Below, piece by piece: positions 45,053 through 57,719 of a stretch of 64,000 nt of DNA (position 1 is its first letter; each line of letters opens with the position of its first letter). Location of the stretch: positions 1,674,001 to 1,738,000 of the forward strand of contig JAALGZ010000001.1 of assembly GCA_015227615.1 (NCBI GenBank). Reading direction: 5' to 3'. The DNA comes from Labyrinthula sp. Ha (lineage: Eukaryota > Sar > Bigyra > Labyrinthulida > Labyrinthulaceae). Below the pieces are notes generated by a model, which saw nothing but the letters and a program-made list of their open reading frames with translations, searched no databases and was not told the origin of the DNA. The translations under genes were made by a program, and so were the position numbers.

Positions 45053-45976
45053 ATGGGAGACTATGGAGGATATGGAGGTTATGGAGACTACGGCGGATAT
45101 GGAGATCAAGGTATATATATATACTTATTTTATTTATTTATTCAGGTGGGTATATGATGACTGAGTCCGGTCAAGGTGCTGGAGAAACGAATTCAGGATT
45201 TAAGGAAACTCCTAAATTTGGTACATCACGTAATTAGGAGTAAAATTTAGGTGCAGACTTGATAAGACCAGTTACTATAAACCAATTGCTTAATCAAGCT
45301 GTAGAGTATGTTTGATTTCTTGTTTTATGTGAAGGGAGAATGATCAATTCATGCTTGATGGAAGACCTTTGGGAAAAGTCTTGGTTGTTGGCAGGGTTCA
45401 TAGTGTTCAGCAGAAGGCTACGCAAAGAACAATAAAACTACACGATAAAACAGGAGAGATTTATTGTAATAAATGGATAAATGATGCAGAGGAGTAAGCT
45501 TCTTTGTTTGTGTCTGAATTGTTAGAATGAGCGAGTCGGAAGAGATTAAAGAACACACCTATGTGAAAGTGATTGGAAATTTGAAAAGTTTTGGAGGGAA
45601 AAAAAGTTTGACTTTGTTTTATTTGCAGAATGTTAATAATCATAATGAAGTAACAAAGCATAGATTGGAAGTTATTGCTAGTCACTTGAAGCTTTCAAAG
45701 GGCACTGGGATGAAGATGGAAACTGGTATTTCAAGCACAGGGAATGTTCAAAAGCAGGAAACATTGGAAATGACTCAGTTGCACAAGCAGATCATTGAAC
45801 AATTGAAAGAAAGTCAAGATGAAGACATAGGAGCATCGACAACGGATATTTTGTACAGTTTGGGACAGATTCTGGGGGATGATAATGTGAGAAGAGGTTT
45901 GGAGGAGTTAGTGCAGCTGGGTGCGGTTATATATACCATAGATGACGAGCACTATAAATATATTTACACGGATTAA
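45053..45976 (+). CDS. RPA2: replication protein A 32-kDa subunit, five exons
   Basis: RPA32, the middle subunit of the trimeric single-strand DNA-binding complex of replication and repair. My exon model is 45053-45110, 45146-45229 (or 45220), 45251-45305, 45335-45493 and 45532-45976, giving 266 (or 263) residues; human has 270. Introns are 35, 21 (or 30), 29 and 38 nt, all GT...AG. Order: a Gly/Tyr-rich N-terminal tail (GDYGGYGGYGDYGG) corresponding to the phosphorylated tail of RPA32, the entry strand IRPVTINQLL, an OB fold (GRPLGKVLVVGRVHS to HTYVKVIGNLKSF) and a C-terminal winged helix (STTDILYSLGQIL to VIYTIDDEHYKYI). Intron 4 must end at ATGAG|C to keep frame. Divergent from the CoA-transferase gene. 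Confidence 0.93.
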
Positions 45977-48040
45977 CTTCTTGTTTGTATTGTTTCCAAC
46001 TATAAAAGGCTTTTTCTAAAGATACAACCCATAGCATGTTTATAGAAGAACCAAAGTTTATTTTCGGAAAAAAGAGAGATAATTCTGGATTTGTCTCTCA
46101 ACTAATTTTTTATAGTTTATATTCATAAACCTTATCTCTTATTCCGGTATGCTCAAGACAAGTTTCTCTTGTTCTAGAGATATAATAGATGTGTACCGTA
46201 ATAAAATAAACATGAACACTATATAAGGATAATAATCAGTCTACACTTTGCCTGGAACATCAAGATCTAGTCTGAGTATAGCTGAAAAGTTACTTTATAT
46301 TGTTTTTTCAGTGGAATATGCAAGAAGTTGTAAGTATAGAATTGTATTTCTTTTTTGCTTAAAGTTTCTTTCATTGAACAATATATATATATGCAAAAGA
46401 CCCTAAGAATGTATATTCTATTTGTTCTTATACATTTAGGTAAAAGTAAAAACGGAAAACATCCTAAGTTAGACTTAGCCATGTTTAGCTTTTTTATAGC
46501 TTATAACAATGTAAAAAGGCATTCCATTCTTTGCATAGAATTCCAGGGGTTATTGTAAGGATTTACTTATCTTAGCAAGAATTTAGCATTAGTGTGTCAA
46601 TGGAAGTTATTAGTAAATAGATATAGAATTGCAGTTGTTTCCTAAAAAAACTTCTATACTCAGAGGACTAAACCAATCCCCATATGCGCCATCTAAAACT
46701 TATTGTGATACCATCACTGTAGGGTTCTTGTTGACGGTGGTACAGGAAATGAAGTCTACCAGGTGATTATTCTTTTAACCTTACTACCAGAACTAACAAA
46801 AACTATCTGCTTTGTAAATTTAGTACAAATACCTATTACGGGAAGCTTCTATTGTGTCTCTATATGTCTCTAATTTAGCTAGCAATGCTTCATTGTAAGT
46901 ATTAATTTATTAGCAACACGTCTTACGCTTTTATGTTTAAAACATTCTAGAAAACAACTATATATTGCTTTTTAGTTAGAGCCAGAGTGGGTTTACTCTT
47001 CAACCAGTAAAGAACTATAAGTTAGTTAGTTTCATTCTATGCAAAACTTTTAAGTTAAAATATTTTCTTTTTCTTCTTATATGTATTTCATAGAATAATC
47101 ATGAGAGAGTTATCAAACGAAATTGTATACTCTGTGGTATGAATTATACTAAAATAAAAAATAATTCAAGAGCCCCCCTAGTAGCTTCTCAAACATTTTT
47201 ATCGTGTGTATTATGTTTTTCAAGTAGACTAAGAACGTTTGAAAAAGTTTTGCCCAGTTTTCTCATTGAAAGTTTCTATGGCTTTACTCTTCTAGTTGCT
47301 GTTCCAACAAAGCACCAAAAATTTGTAGTCTGTCGCAATTGTTACGGGAATTCTTCTTCTCTTACCTAAATATGTTTCCTTGTTTTGATTCTTGATAATA
47401 GTACTTTCTTCAAAGCTTCCGAGATACTCGGGATATGTTCTAGAGTGATCATTAATTACTTAATATCTGGGCTATTTTTCTTTACCTTTCGGTTCATTCC
47501 TCTGTCAGAATGAATAATAAATTTCAAATCCCACAAGACTCCTTTCATCCCTACTTTGTTATTAGAAAAGCTTTCTTAGCTGACGGAGCTGTTTACCCTT
47601 TTAAATTACTAGAGCTTAAGCTTGATGTCATAGCGACTTCTTTCTTTTATTTCTGAGTGTTTCTAATCTTTTTCAAAGTTTTGCAACTTACTTTAATACG
47701 TTCATGATAAGTCCATCCTAGATTATTTATTCTAATAATATTAACAGCTGAAATGATAATATTAAGTACAGTTTATTTTGAAAAATGACGGACCATTCAT
47801 ACAATTAACTTAGGTTATCAGAAAAATGAACTCCAACAAGAATATTGCCTCTATAGTACTGTATAACAAAGTAAATCCAGTACTCATTGCTTTCTCAAAC
47901 TTATTCTTGCATCAGGCCCTTCTTTTGTGCAATGCCTCGATGATAAATAGAAAAATGAATAGTAAAAAAACAATAACCATTCTACTAAAAGATAAATATC
48001 TGTTGCAAAAGCACTTTTTCCTTCGGTTCCATTCAAGGCT
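45977..48040. other. noncoding, no gene seen
   Basis: Two kilobases of AT-rich DNA downstream of RPA2. Only short open frames without recognisable motifs, and a short TA run at about 46380. Confidence 0.5.
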
Positions 48041-49014
48041 TTATAAGGTAGTAGCTACATGAGAGTTTAACAACATACGGGAATCTAAAATCTCTATCAA
48101 CAGGTCCGGTTCAATCGTGTCAACACGCAAATACTCTCTTTCCACCCTTTTTTTAAAGTAAATTCTAAAATTTTTATGCTTCTTTAGTACTCTAGCATAT
48201 GCTGTTTGATAGCTCTCTGAGGTCTCCTTATTATGAGCATGCTTGGATTTGTTCTTGCTAAAGCTTAAGTTAATGACTTGGAACACGATTGATCTCATTG
48301 AGTGAAAATTATCTTTTTCACAGAATATACCAACTGCTAAGTTGTCTAGGTTCGTGGTTTATTTGAATATTCTTGAAATACTGTATAACTGCGCAAAGCC
48401 TGAATATTTTCTCTAATCATCCACCATAAACATGACTTCTGATAAGCTTTCCATAAGTGAAGTTTTTACAAAATTCAACGTAAGATGAAGTGTCTCTTTT
48501 CTGTTTTGGTACATGCCTAATCTCAAGCTAACATGATTTCTCAGTATATGCATATCAACTACAGAGAATATTTCGTAAGAGTTCAAACATAAATCCTCAG
48601 GTATCGCTTTTGTATTTTTAAAGGAGATATCAACTATGTTTCTTATACTTTCTAAGCAGTTAATTACATGAACCGTTGGAATCAAAATAATATTTTATTC
48701 TATATCATTTGGTGCTTTAATGCCTTTCATCTATTTCTTAAACTTTAATAACAAATCGTTATCGTTTTATGAAACAAGAATTTCTCTCCAAATAAACTGT
48801 TTAATTCCTATGCTGACCTTGTTAATAGTTTCAAGAATCGAGCAGAATCCCTTAAAATAGGCAAATATAATAAATTGGACTTTGTAAACGTTTTGCATCA
48901 TTTTAAAATAACCATTTTCCATATTTTCATTAACCTTTTCGCTTAAGATACAGTTTTCAAACTGAAGAACAAACTTAACATTATCATCCTGACCAACAAT
49001 ATTCTCCCCCACAT
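48041..49014 (-). pseudogene. possible decayed gene, single frame with stops
   Basis: Three long open stretches (81, 90 and 85 codons) lie in the same minus-strand frame, separated only by about five TAA/TAG codons. In DNA this AT-rich that is unlikely by chance. The text looks like a soluble protein (MYQNRKETLHLTLNFVKTSL, SYQTAYARVLKKHKNFRIYF) but matches nothing I know. Alternatively, some interruptions could be very short introns. There is no clear ATG start. Confidence 0.35.
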
Positions 49015-49910
49015 CTCCATTGAATGGGAGAGTTTTTGGATTGTATGAAAAATTTAAGTGTTTCTCCTGTGTTCATTGGGGTAGAGTGTGTTTCCTGGAG
49101 CTTTACCAAGGTATGTTAATGAACCCTGTCTGGTCAAACTGCAATCTTGGCACCAGTGCTTATTCCACGGGTCTTATACTTTCTTTTTTACTTTTAGTTT
49201 GGTTTTGGTGGTAGAAATTACATTTATTTTTGCTCGTGATATTTTTTATATGATTATATGTCTTGTATTGCAAAAATCACAATTTCGAAACAAAACCAAC
49301 ATGAAAATCTATTGTCTTAAATTTGGGTTTGCACAAAAAGAAAATACTTAAACAACATGATTTATTTCACAATTATATTTTTTCAAAAGTGCACAATACG
49401 TTCCTGAGCATGTTTTCTTTTTCGCATTAACTCATCTACACTGCTGCTCCAAAAAACCACTCCATCGAAAGACTCATTCTACAAATCGACTTCTAAATTT
49501 TCAACATCGAATAGCGTAATTCACTTGAATACCCAGTAAAAATACTTTCACACATCTTTTCATAAAGCAAAAGCACAAAAAATAGGAATTAGATTTCTAA
49601 GGGAAACAATAACCCATAGGTTCTTAATTTCTCTTCTCATGGCGCAACAGAGAATCCCGTTGCTAATCTAATATTATACTAGAAACAACTCCGTTATGAA
49701 ACAAGGAGAGCAACAGAGTCTAGAATACATCGAAAAAAAATATTTCAATGCTACAATAACAAAATCACCTATTTTTTTTCTTCAAGACCACAAAGTGAAA
49801 ATTTTTAGTTTTTCGAAATTAGGTTTTTGAACAGTTCAAATGGCAACTTGATGAGAAACATTGAGATTTAACCGTACAACAAGAATCCAAGCCTGGAATT
49901 TATACTCCAA
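49015..49910. other. noncoding, no gene seen
   Basis: AT-rich region between the possible pseudogene and the FCP1 stop codon. It contains the FCP1 3' UTR; nothing else is recognised. Confidence 0.45.
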
Positions 49911-51360
49911 CTAATTTCCATTCTCCTGAGGTTCACGATCATCCATGTCTTCTAACTCAGCAGCAAATGAATCGTCTGAGTCGGATTCTTCTTCTGCACC
50001 ATTGTTTCCCTTCAAGAGCAAGATTTGCATCTCATTCAACTTAACAACAGAAAATTGTTCTTCTTCAACTCTTCTCCACGACTGTTCACAACTAAATATC
50101 CAATTCTTATCTAATAACCAAATATTTTTTTCAAAAGACCACTGAAACAATTCTTGACGAAATTTGACGTCTTCTTTTATTTTCTTTGAAAGTTTTTTTT
50201 CCACGATTAAATGTGTAAACTTCTTCTCTTCCTTGAAATTATCTATTATTGTCACTTTTAAGCACCCTAAAGAAAAACATTTCTTCCTCAAAAAGGGTTC
50301 GTCAAAAAAGACGGCAAGTTTAATTTGATTTAAAATAGATCTTCTTAGTTGAAGAAGTATTTTCCTTGCATCGTAAATACGACTCTCATAGAATAAATCG
50401 TGACATTTTACAAAAAAACTTTTCAAAAAAGAAAGTTCTCTATCTTGTTTCGAAGAGGATGAAAATTCTCTTCCTGATGAATTATTTATTTCGCGCAAAT
50501 TATGAAAATATTTATATGGTTTTATAGTAACCAAATTAGCATCTCCATTATTTTTCCAAACATCACTTCTGTCATCAAGAATAAAAACCATATTTTCAGA
50601 AACTGGAAATAAATTGCTTAATTGCTTTGTTGTGTTATCTTTTGTTTCATCACTTCGTGTTAAAATTCTATTCTGAAAATAATCTCCCTCTTCATCAAAT
50701 AATTTACAAACTTTTTCTGCATAATCTCTTGTTCCTTGAGTATACACTGAAAATTCAAATTTATTCTTCAAACTATCCAAGAAATTCTTTAAATCAGGTC
50801 GAAGTTTTACTCCTAATCTTTCCCTATTACTTTCTATCTCTAAAACACCTTCTTCGACTTCTTCATTTCCCAAAGTTTTTGCGTGTAATAAAGTATGATC
50901 TAAATCTAATATCAAGCAGAGTTTCTTACTATCAAATAATCGTTTCTTCTTTTTTTCGTTAGTTGAATACAGTTCCTTAGCAGATAATTTAATTTTATGG
51001 CCACCTGAAATATTCATTTCTTTTGTTTTTTCTTCTGAGAAATTATTGATTTTTCTTTTTTTAGTGACATCTACTTTTTCACCACATTCTGCGCATAATC
51101 CGTGAAGAACAACATGATGCGAGCAATAGGAAATTGTTAATACAGAATTTTATATGTTTTTAATTATTCCTTTTACATCACTTTTTGTTTTTGTAGGTGG
51201 ATTTACTGTTGGTGTGATAAACAGAACCAAGAATCAAAATGAACTCGAGAATACTTTGACCAGTTGATACTTCATCACCTTCGCAAACCTTTAAAATTGA
51301 TTTTTCGGGTACTTGAACTCTTTTTGAGTCTGAATATGTAGAGAAATTGTTCCTTTTCAT
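49911..51360 (-). CDS. FCP1: FCP1-type RNA polymerase II CTD phosphatase (5' structure uncertain)
   Basis: FCP1 dephosphorylates the RNA polymerase II C-terminal repeat. The main exon, from the Met at 51017, encodes 368 residues with the FCPH catalytic motif LILDLDHTLLHA (DxDxT Asp38/Asp40), the second acidic motif FILDDRSDVW, a BRCT domain (about residues 235-320, ending IWLLDKNWIF) and an acidic tail (EEESDSDDSFAAE). The coding frame extends upstream into CSHHVVLHGLCAECG (about 51070-51115), the family's N-terminal zinc ribbon-like box, and the first exon (51360 downward) gives VPEKSILKVCEGDEVSTGQS, the usual lipoyl-like start. Joining these is unclear: an in-frame TAA lies between, and I find no AG acceptor before the CSHH box. 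It could be a non-canonical intron, a sequence error or a damaged gene. Confidence 0.85.
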
Positions 51361-54300
51361 TCAAACAAGAAAAAACAGTTTATATTATCTTGATTTCTTT
51401 TTCGTGGATTTCGTCTGTAGGTTGGGGTAACTCAACATTGATTTGTTCTTCAGGGCAAACAAACTTAGTGGTGTTTATGAAAGGAGTAGAAGCAAATTGT
51501 TGGGTTTGTATCTTGAGAGATAAATAAAACTGGCATAATTAATACACAGTGATAATCAAAAAATATAATAGAACAAAAATGAATATTTTATAGTTATTAA
51601 ACACCAAGGTGACTTTTTTGTCCTCGTGTTCTCTCAGGTCTGTGAGGTCATAATGTGATTCTCCAAAATCTTTATGCTAAAGAATACATTTAAAGAAAAC
51701 TAAGGAAAACTTTTATATAAAAATATAATTGTCTAAATTTTTTATTCATTTTCTTACCAAGTGAACTTGGATACTTGTTATGAAGAAGCTTTCAACTCAA
51801 TGAGACGAGAAAGTTTCGTATGTCAACTCTGAAAGCTGTTTATAATTTCACAGTACATGGAAAATATGCTTGATTAAAATATTTCAATTTATCTCTAACT
51901 TTGATATTTAATATACTTAGATAAAATAATGATTTTACTGGTGGAATAGACTTATAGACTGCCCGGGAAATACCTGTTCTAGCTGCGAATTCTTGTGCTA
52001 CTAGGAACAGGTGGAGAATATACCTACATTTATTGTTTTTTTGATGAATGTATGAATTTGCTAATGACCAAGTAATTTTATTGGTTTAATCTTAACAATT
52101 TTTCAGCATTCTAAGCTCAAAAATTATGTTAATTTTTGCTCCAACATTGTTGGAGTTTGGGAGGTATATTAGCATTCAATTTGTGTATATATTTGGGATC
52201 ATCATTAGTTAAGAATATTACGTTTAAAAAACAGCGTTAGTGAAAACTACTAATATTCCTGTAAATAGATGTGGTTGGGCATATGGAAGTTGTTTTTACA
52301 CCAGCGTATCATACACCACGTTCTGATAGGCTGGTTCCACTTAAGTGGACACGTGGCCAAAATCTGTACAGTGTGAAAAAAAAACAAATTGCAAAAATAG
52401 TGAAACAATAGATTTATGTAGCTCAATTGATTACACTAGCCGATTATAGGCAATCAGCAAGTAAAACGAAAGCTACTCCCATCGCACTATATCAACTGAG
52501 CAAACCGTTAGGATTAAAACCTTTTTAAGATTTATAGTAAATAGATTCTTGTGAGCATGACAGCTCTTCACCAATGCATGAGAGATGATGTTATCGAAAA
52601 AACTCAAGAAAATATAGTATTTGGAAGATGTATAATTAGGTGTGAAATTGGCTAGGAATTTCCATGTGACAATAACATCATGTTTGATCTTAAAGTTTAT
52701 CAGTTAATTTTGCTTATTTTCTGTGGGAAATACGTCGAACCTAAAGCAGGAGATCAAGATTATTTAGCACTTTTCTTATAATATTAAACTGAAAACTAAT
52801 TAAAACGTATTAGAATGCTATGGCTAGGAAGTGCCTCGGTACCTTGAATAAGGTTTGCATTCCATAATATTTTTTTTGAGATTACCATAAAAATTCTGTA
52901 GTAAGTTTGATGAGAAATACATAAGACAAAGGTAAGCTTTCAGAGTAAATGAACACGCATGAACTAGTTTATTATGGAGTTGGCTGTATGAATTGCGGAG
53001 TATATCGAACCCTTATTTGATGATGTCGCATTTGGAGAAGTCATACTTCGGGCTCTCATTTTTCAAGAGTAACTACAAAGTAAATTAAAAAAGTTTGTGC
53101 TTATAACATCCAAAATGTCAAAACGTAGAAATTTTCGCCCTATAAATTGTTCCCTATTCTGTTAAAAGGGACTGAACATTTATTTAGATTACTTAATTTC
53201 GTTTATGTCTTTAGGAGATCTGAGAACCACTCTGGGTTTATTTCTTTCTTGAAATATTTGTAAGTCAATGGAATAATAGTGGTAATATCAGATGTCAGCA
53301 GAGCTATAGTCCTTGCCTCTAATGAGCAAAAGGCTATGTACGTGAAATGTGTCAAACATTCTATCATCGTATTTCCACTGCAGAAGTTGGTCAAACCAGA
53401 ATTTATGATTTTATTTCAAGAAGTGCTACCTATCAGTTGTCTTTGAGTATTTTCAGGAAAAGATGAGAGCTTGATCTACATCATATTAACATATAGAGCA
53501 TTTATTCCGATAAAACCAGTGTCATATCTAAAAGAATTAATTAGGAAAAGTCGAATATGGCTTGTTGGATCTATACCGGTAAAATATTGGTAAAACTTTA
53601 TAGATCCAAACGACACTTGGATTTGCTCACCGTAATGATCAAAGCGGAGGCGATATTTAAGAAAACGTTGCGAACAGTGACTTTGGATCAACTTCTTTCG
53701 TATTGCTACCAAATTCTGCTGATGTATGAGTATACATCTTTAAATGAAATGAAAGAACCAATTCACCAGGAAAAGGAATTATCAAATAAATGTGAGAAGC
53801 ATGGTGAATGAAGATCTTCAACTGCCCTTGGACGCTACATCACTCAAGATCTTGCAAAATGATCATATATTCAGAAAACAAGAATTAGAGTATCTGTAGA
53901 CTTTCAGATCAATATTTCTAAAGCAACTGGAATAATTATTCCAACATGCATACGTGTACTCCGCAGCAACTTGCATCTTTCGTACAAATATTACGTGTAC
54001 GTGATAGAAATTGCAGAAAAATAATTTCTCAACAGAAGTACCACTACCAAGATTGGATTACAAATGGCATCAGTTCTATGGTTTAGGAGGAAAAAGACGG
54101 GAGGATATATGCAGAGAGCTCAGACGGTTTTCCGTTCAGAGTAAACATACCCTTTTTTGGCCAGTATGGGTCTTAAGCATTCCGACCGTCAGTTTTCTCA
54201 AATCTTGTCCATAACACGTGAAGTACCAGATGCAACAAAGGGAGTGTTGAAGCCTGCAGAAAAACCTTTGCTGTTATCATGCTCTGGATGAATTTGTTAA

Positions 54301-56036
54301 AGCATACTCCAGATGCAAATTCAATAGTATTTGCTGCAAATGGGGCACCAGAACATCATCAACGATCCAGTCACCATAAAACAATGTCGATAATGGAAGG
54401 AACGATATTCTAACCTCCTGGACATCGCATATAACTTTCCAATAACTTTCTACTTCATATTCCATTATTCTTCCATTTATGTAAGCGTCGTGGTCAGGTT
54501 CCTGCAAAAACTAAGTCTCACTTATCACCATGAAGAACCACCTCTAAGAATTACTTCGCGACCCCCATCTCAAGAAGTGAATGATTTGCATTTTACTCTA
54601 GTCTGGTCTCTCTCCCAATATAAGACCGAAAGTGCCTGATATCTAAATCACTTTCCCTAGAGAAAAAGTTTGTAAAATCATTCTAATAAATTAACTAAGC
54701 GAGCAAAATATAACTTCTAAATTGAAAGAATAAGTAAATCCTGACCCCTGTCCCACCTCTGTCCTGGAACCCTTATGTTATCTTTTTACCTTAGACATCA
54801 TTGGTGGATAACTTCCGATTCTCATAAAAGAAGCCTAAAGTATTTCCCGAACTCGTGAACTCTTGCTTGAGAACTTTAATCTGGCTTGAACACTCCAAGT
54901 AGCACACGCCATCTAACTAGAGAGTAAAATGTCACCACACCCATGAAAAAGTTGTTCATGTGAGAGAGCCATTAACTTATGAGACCTTTCTTTTTAAGAA
55001 AAGTTGTCGCCTATAATAAGTAAAGTTAACTTTCTGTAGCTGAAACTATAATTTTCTTTTATGCCTTGAGAAAATCTTTCCATGACTTTTTACAAATATA
55101 TTTTCCTCTTGTTTATTTGCTGCTTTTAAGGATAAAATTACCTGTAAGAATGTTTTTTTTTGACAAAACTATTAATTCTGGATAAAACGATAACTATATT
55201 TTGAAGTTTTAAGAATAGTACTCTTCAAAGCTTGCCGCCTTTGTTTTCATGAATTGATGGGCTTCGAATAAGTTAAGCTGTATAGTGCAGTACCAAATAG
55301 CTATTTTTGGTGCTATATTCTCTCTCTCTCTCTCTATATATATATATTCGACTCGCCCTCTATTTGTATGCATATTCAATAGCCTTGAGGAAAAATAGTT
55401 CTCTAGGTTAAGCCTACCACAGAAAAGGAAATACTCTTCGCATTGCTCCTTGGAGTTGTTGGTAGATTTCCTGCTGGATTTTCAAAGGCACTTCAAACTA
55501 ATTGACTGCCAACATATTTAGTGCAAGAAGACCTTAGTAAGTTAGTTGATGGTTCTAGTATAGAGTATAGCATTATTCAATCAACCAGGAGCTCTAAATA
55601 TATATATAAACAAAATTATTTATTTTGTGAACAAGTATCAATTTTAATTTTTGCTTTCGCTTAACCTTAAACAATACATTACAACCTTTCATTAGTTTTT
55701 GTGGCTTTTGCAATAAATGATGAAAATACAATCTTGAGAAGATTTCTTTTTTCATTTCTTTCTTATATTAACTATTTACTGTGGACATATTTTGTTCATT
55801 CGAAGCAAAATATTTTAATATTTAACTGAAACAAACTTTATTAATGTTTCTTTCCCACCTCAACACGTATTTGATTAGTACAATGAAATAACCCTATTTA
55901 TTGCTTACCCTTTTTATAAAAACTTTTTATTCTCTCTGTATAATAACTAGTCGGTATTTTTCATATAGTAATATAAGACATATCTTTTTTCTCTTCACTT
56001 CATTCATACGAATTGTGGTTTTGAAAAAAAAACAAC
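51361..56036. other. noncoding, no gene assigned
   Basis: A 4.7-kb AT-rich stretch. Some minus-strand open stretches (53203-53394 and 53476-53712 in one frame; 54277-54507 with DWIVDDVLVPHLQQ) may be remnants of old elements, but none has a recognisable domain. A CT/TA simple repeat lies at 55318-55349. Confidence 0.45.
55318..55349. repeat. simple repeat (CT)n(AT)n
   Basis: A TATTCTCTCTCTCTCTC run followed directly by TATATATATATA. Low-complexity microsatellite. Confidence 0.85.
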
Positions 56037-57202
56037 TTATTTTTTACTCGCTCTTTTATTCCATCTCCCGATTAAAAACCTATTCGTTGCCTCTGGAATA
56101 TAATTAGTCCTAAAAAGCCTATTGCGAAAAGGAATCTTCTTTCCGTTGCCTTTTAAAATATGTATCGGCCTTAAATGAGAGACACACTTCAAAGCTATCT
56201 TCTTATTATATAAACAGAAATGATAGGAATACTTAAAAGTAAACGAAATATTTTTCTTCTTTAACAACTGTTTCCAAACGTAAAGAAACGGAAATTCTGG
56301 GATTAAACTATGGCTGATTATCTCCTTCAGGTTGTGACACTGTGCCAATGCACTTATAAAAGAGCAGAATAAAGTTTTGTCTAAACTTCTTCTTTCGCTA
56401 ATTTCTAAGTTTGTTAAAGAAAATATTTTCAACTGAACATTTTTTGTGATGCGCCAATTCTTTATAATATTGTTAGTACTGAAGTAAACGCTACATGAAT
56501 GAAATAGAATTTCTTCTCTTGATACAAAAAAAAATTATCTTTATGTTCCAAAGAGTTGTAACAAGTTCTGGTTTCAGTTTCTGATGCATTTTTCAAGTAA
56601 AAAGCCGTTTGCTTCCAGAATCTTTCCATTGACGAAAAATTAAAGTCACCACGAATTAATATATTTTTGTTTCCATTTTTCATAGTTGCTTTAACGAAAT
56701 TAAGAGATTCTAAATTATTTGACAAACTAAAACATAACTGAAAACAAGTATTGATTTCATTCAAGAATTCAGTCACAATTTTTTTCGTCATTCTGGAAAA
56801 AACTATATCCCCCCCTACAAAAAATTCAATCAGCAAAAAGTTCACAGATATTTCTTCTGCACAAAAATATGCATTTAAACTTTTAGCAAAACCTGGAAAA
56901 TCAGATTTATCCAGTACCAAGTTGTAATAAATAAGTTCATTTAATACTCCTTGAAGAGAAATTGATGAAATATGCTTTCCTTGACTTTTCAATTTAGCTT
57001 TAGAAAGCCCGTAATCATGTATATCATCTAAAATTTCTTGAAAAGCAACTGGATAAACGTTGTTGCCCAGTATTTGTTGTCTAAAACCTGAATAAGAAAT
57101 CTTGATTAATCCTGAGTTTAATGCATTATGAAGTCTTTTTAATGGATTTATTTTGTGGTAAAATAGTTTCTCCTTTCTGGATTTAGTTAGGGGGAAACAC
57201 AT
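56037..57202 (-). CDS. unrecognised two-exon protein
   Basis: Exon 1 is 57202-56495 and exon 2 is 56459-56037, separated by a 35-nt intron (56494-56460) that starts GTAGCG, ends AAAG and holds a perfect yeast-like branch site TACTAAC. Splicing keeps frame and gives 376 residues, whereas unspliced reading stops at once after the junction. The protein is rich in Asn, Phe, Leu and Lys, with no signal peptide or membrane segment that stands out. Segments such as FRQQILGNNVYPVAFQEILD and ISLQGVLNELIYYNLVLD look like a helical globular domain. I know of no matching family. Two copies of the TTTTGGGCA motif lie 80-110 bp upstream (57282-57310), and the gene is divergent from the small secreted-protein gene across the MULE. 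Confidence 0.6.
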
Positions 57203-57334
57203 AAGACAGTTTAAGCGGTGTGTGAAAGATAAAAATTTGAGTTGTCTTCTTTTATTTGAAGGCTAAAGATACAATTTTACATTGCCCAAAATGGAACAAG
57301 CTGCCCAAAATATATTGTTTATGAGATTTTCATA
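57203..57334. promoter_or_regulatory. promoter half, split from its partner by MULE copy 2
   Basis: Upstream region of the unknown gene. It has TTGCCCAAAA (57282-57291) and CTGCCCAAAA (57301-57310). Its continuation lies after 61377. Before the MULE insertion the two divergent start codons would have been about 190 bp apart. Confidence 0.5.
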
Positions 57335-57719
57335 TGTCAAACGCGAATAGGATTTTTTGACTCCGGAGTCAGATACTCCAAATTTTCATTGGCCGAATTT
57401 TCAATTGCCCAAAATTAAAAAAAAAAAACAAACCAACAAAATAAAGATTGAAAATATGAAATCACGAGATCATGATAGTAAAAACATCAAACAGCAAGAT
57501 TAAGAACAAGAAAAGAGGATATTTTCAAAGATGGAACACGATTTATAAAGAATAAACCAAATTTTGGAAAAAATAAAGAATTATTTACAAGAAATTAAGA
57601 AAAGCTTACAAGAGGTATATAAATTCAAAAAGATGGAGTGCAGGAAGCTAGGTAGTAAGGGATAAAGGTATATTCTTTTGTTAATACATAGGTGCTGAAA
57701 GGGGGAAGAATTATTCTAA

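Noticed and set aside
48041-49014. Reassigned TAA/TAG codons (ciliate-like code)
   Set aside because: TOP1, SSNA1, FCP1 and RPA2 contain no internal TAA or TAG and end naturally at these codons, so the standard code holds.
53203-54507. Possible gene from several minus-strand open stretches
   Set aside because: Only two share a frame, with no motifs and no plausible splice sites; left as unassigned.
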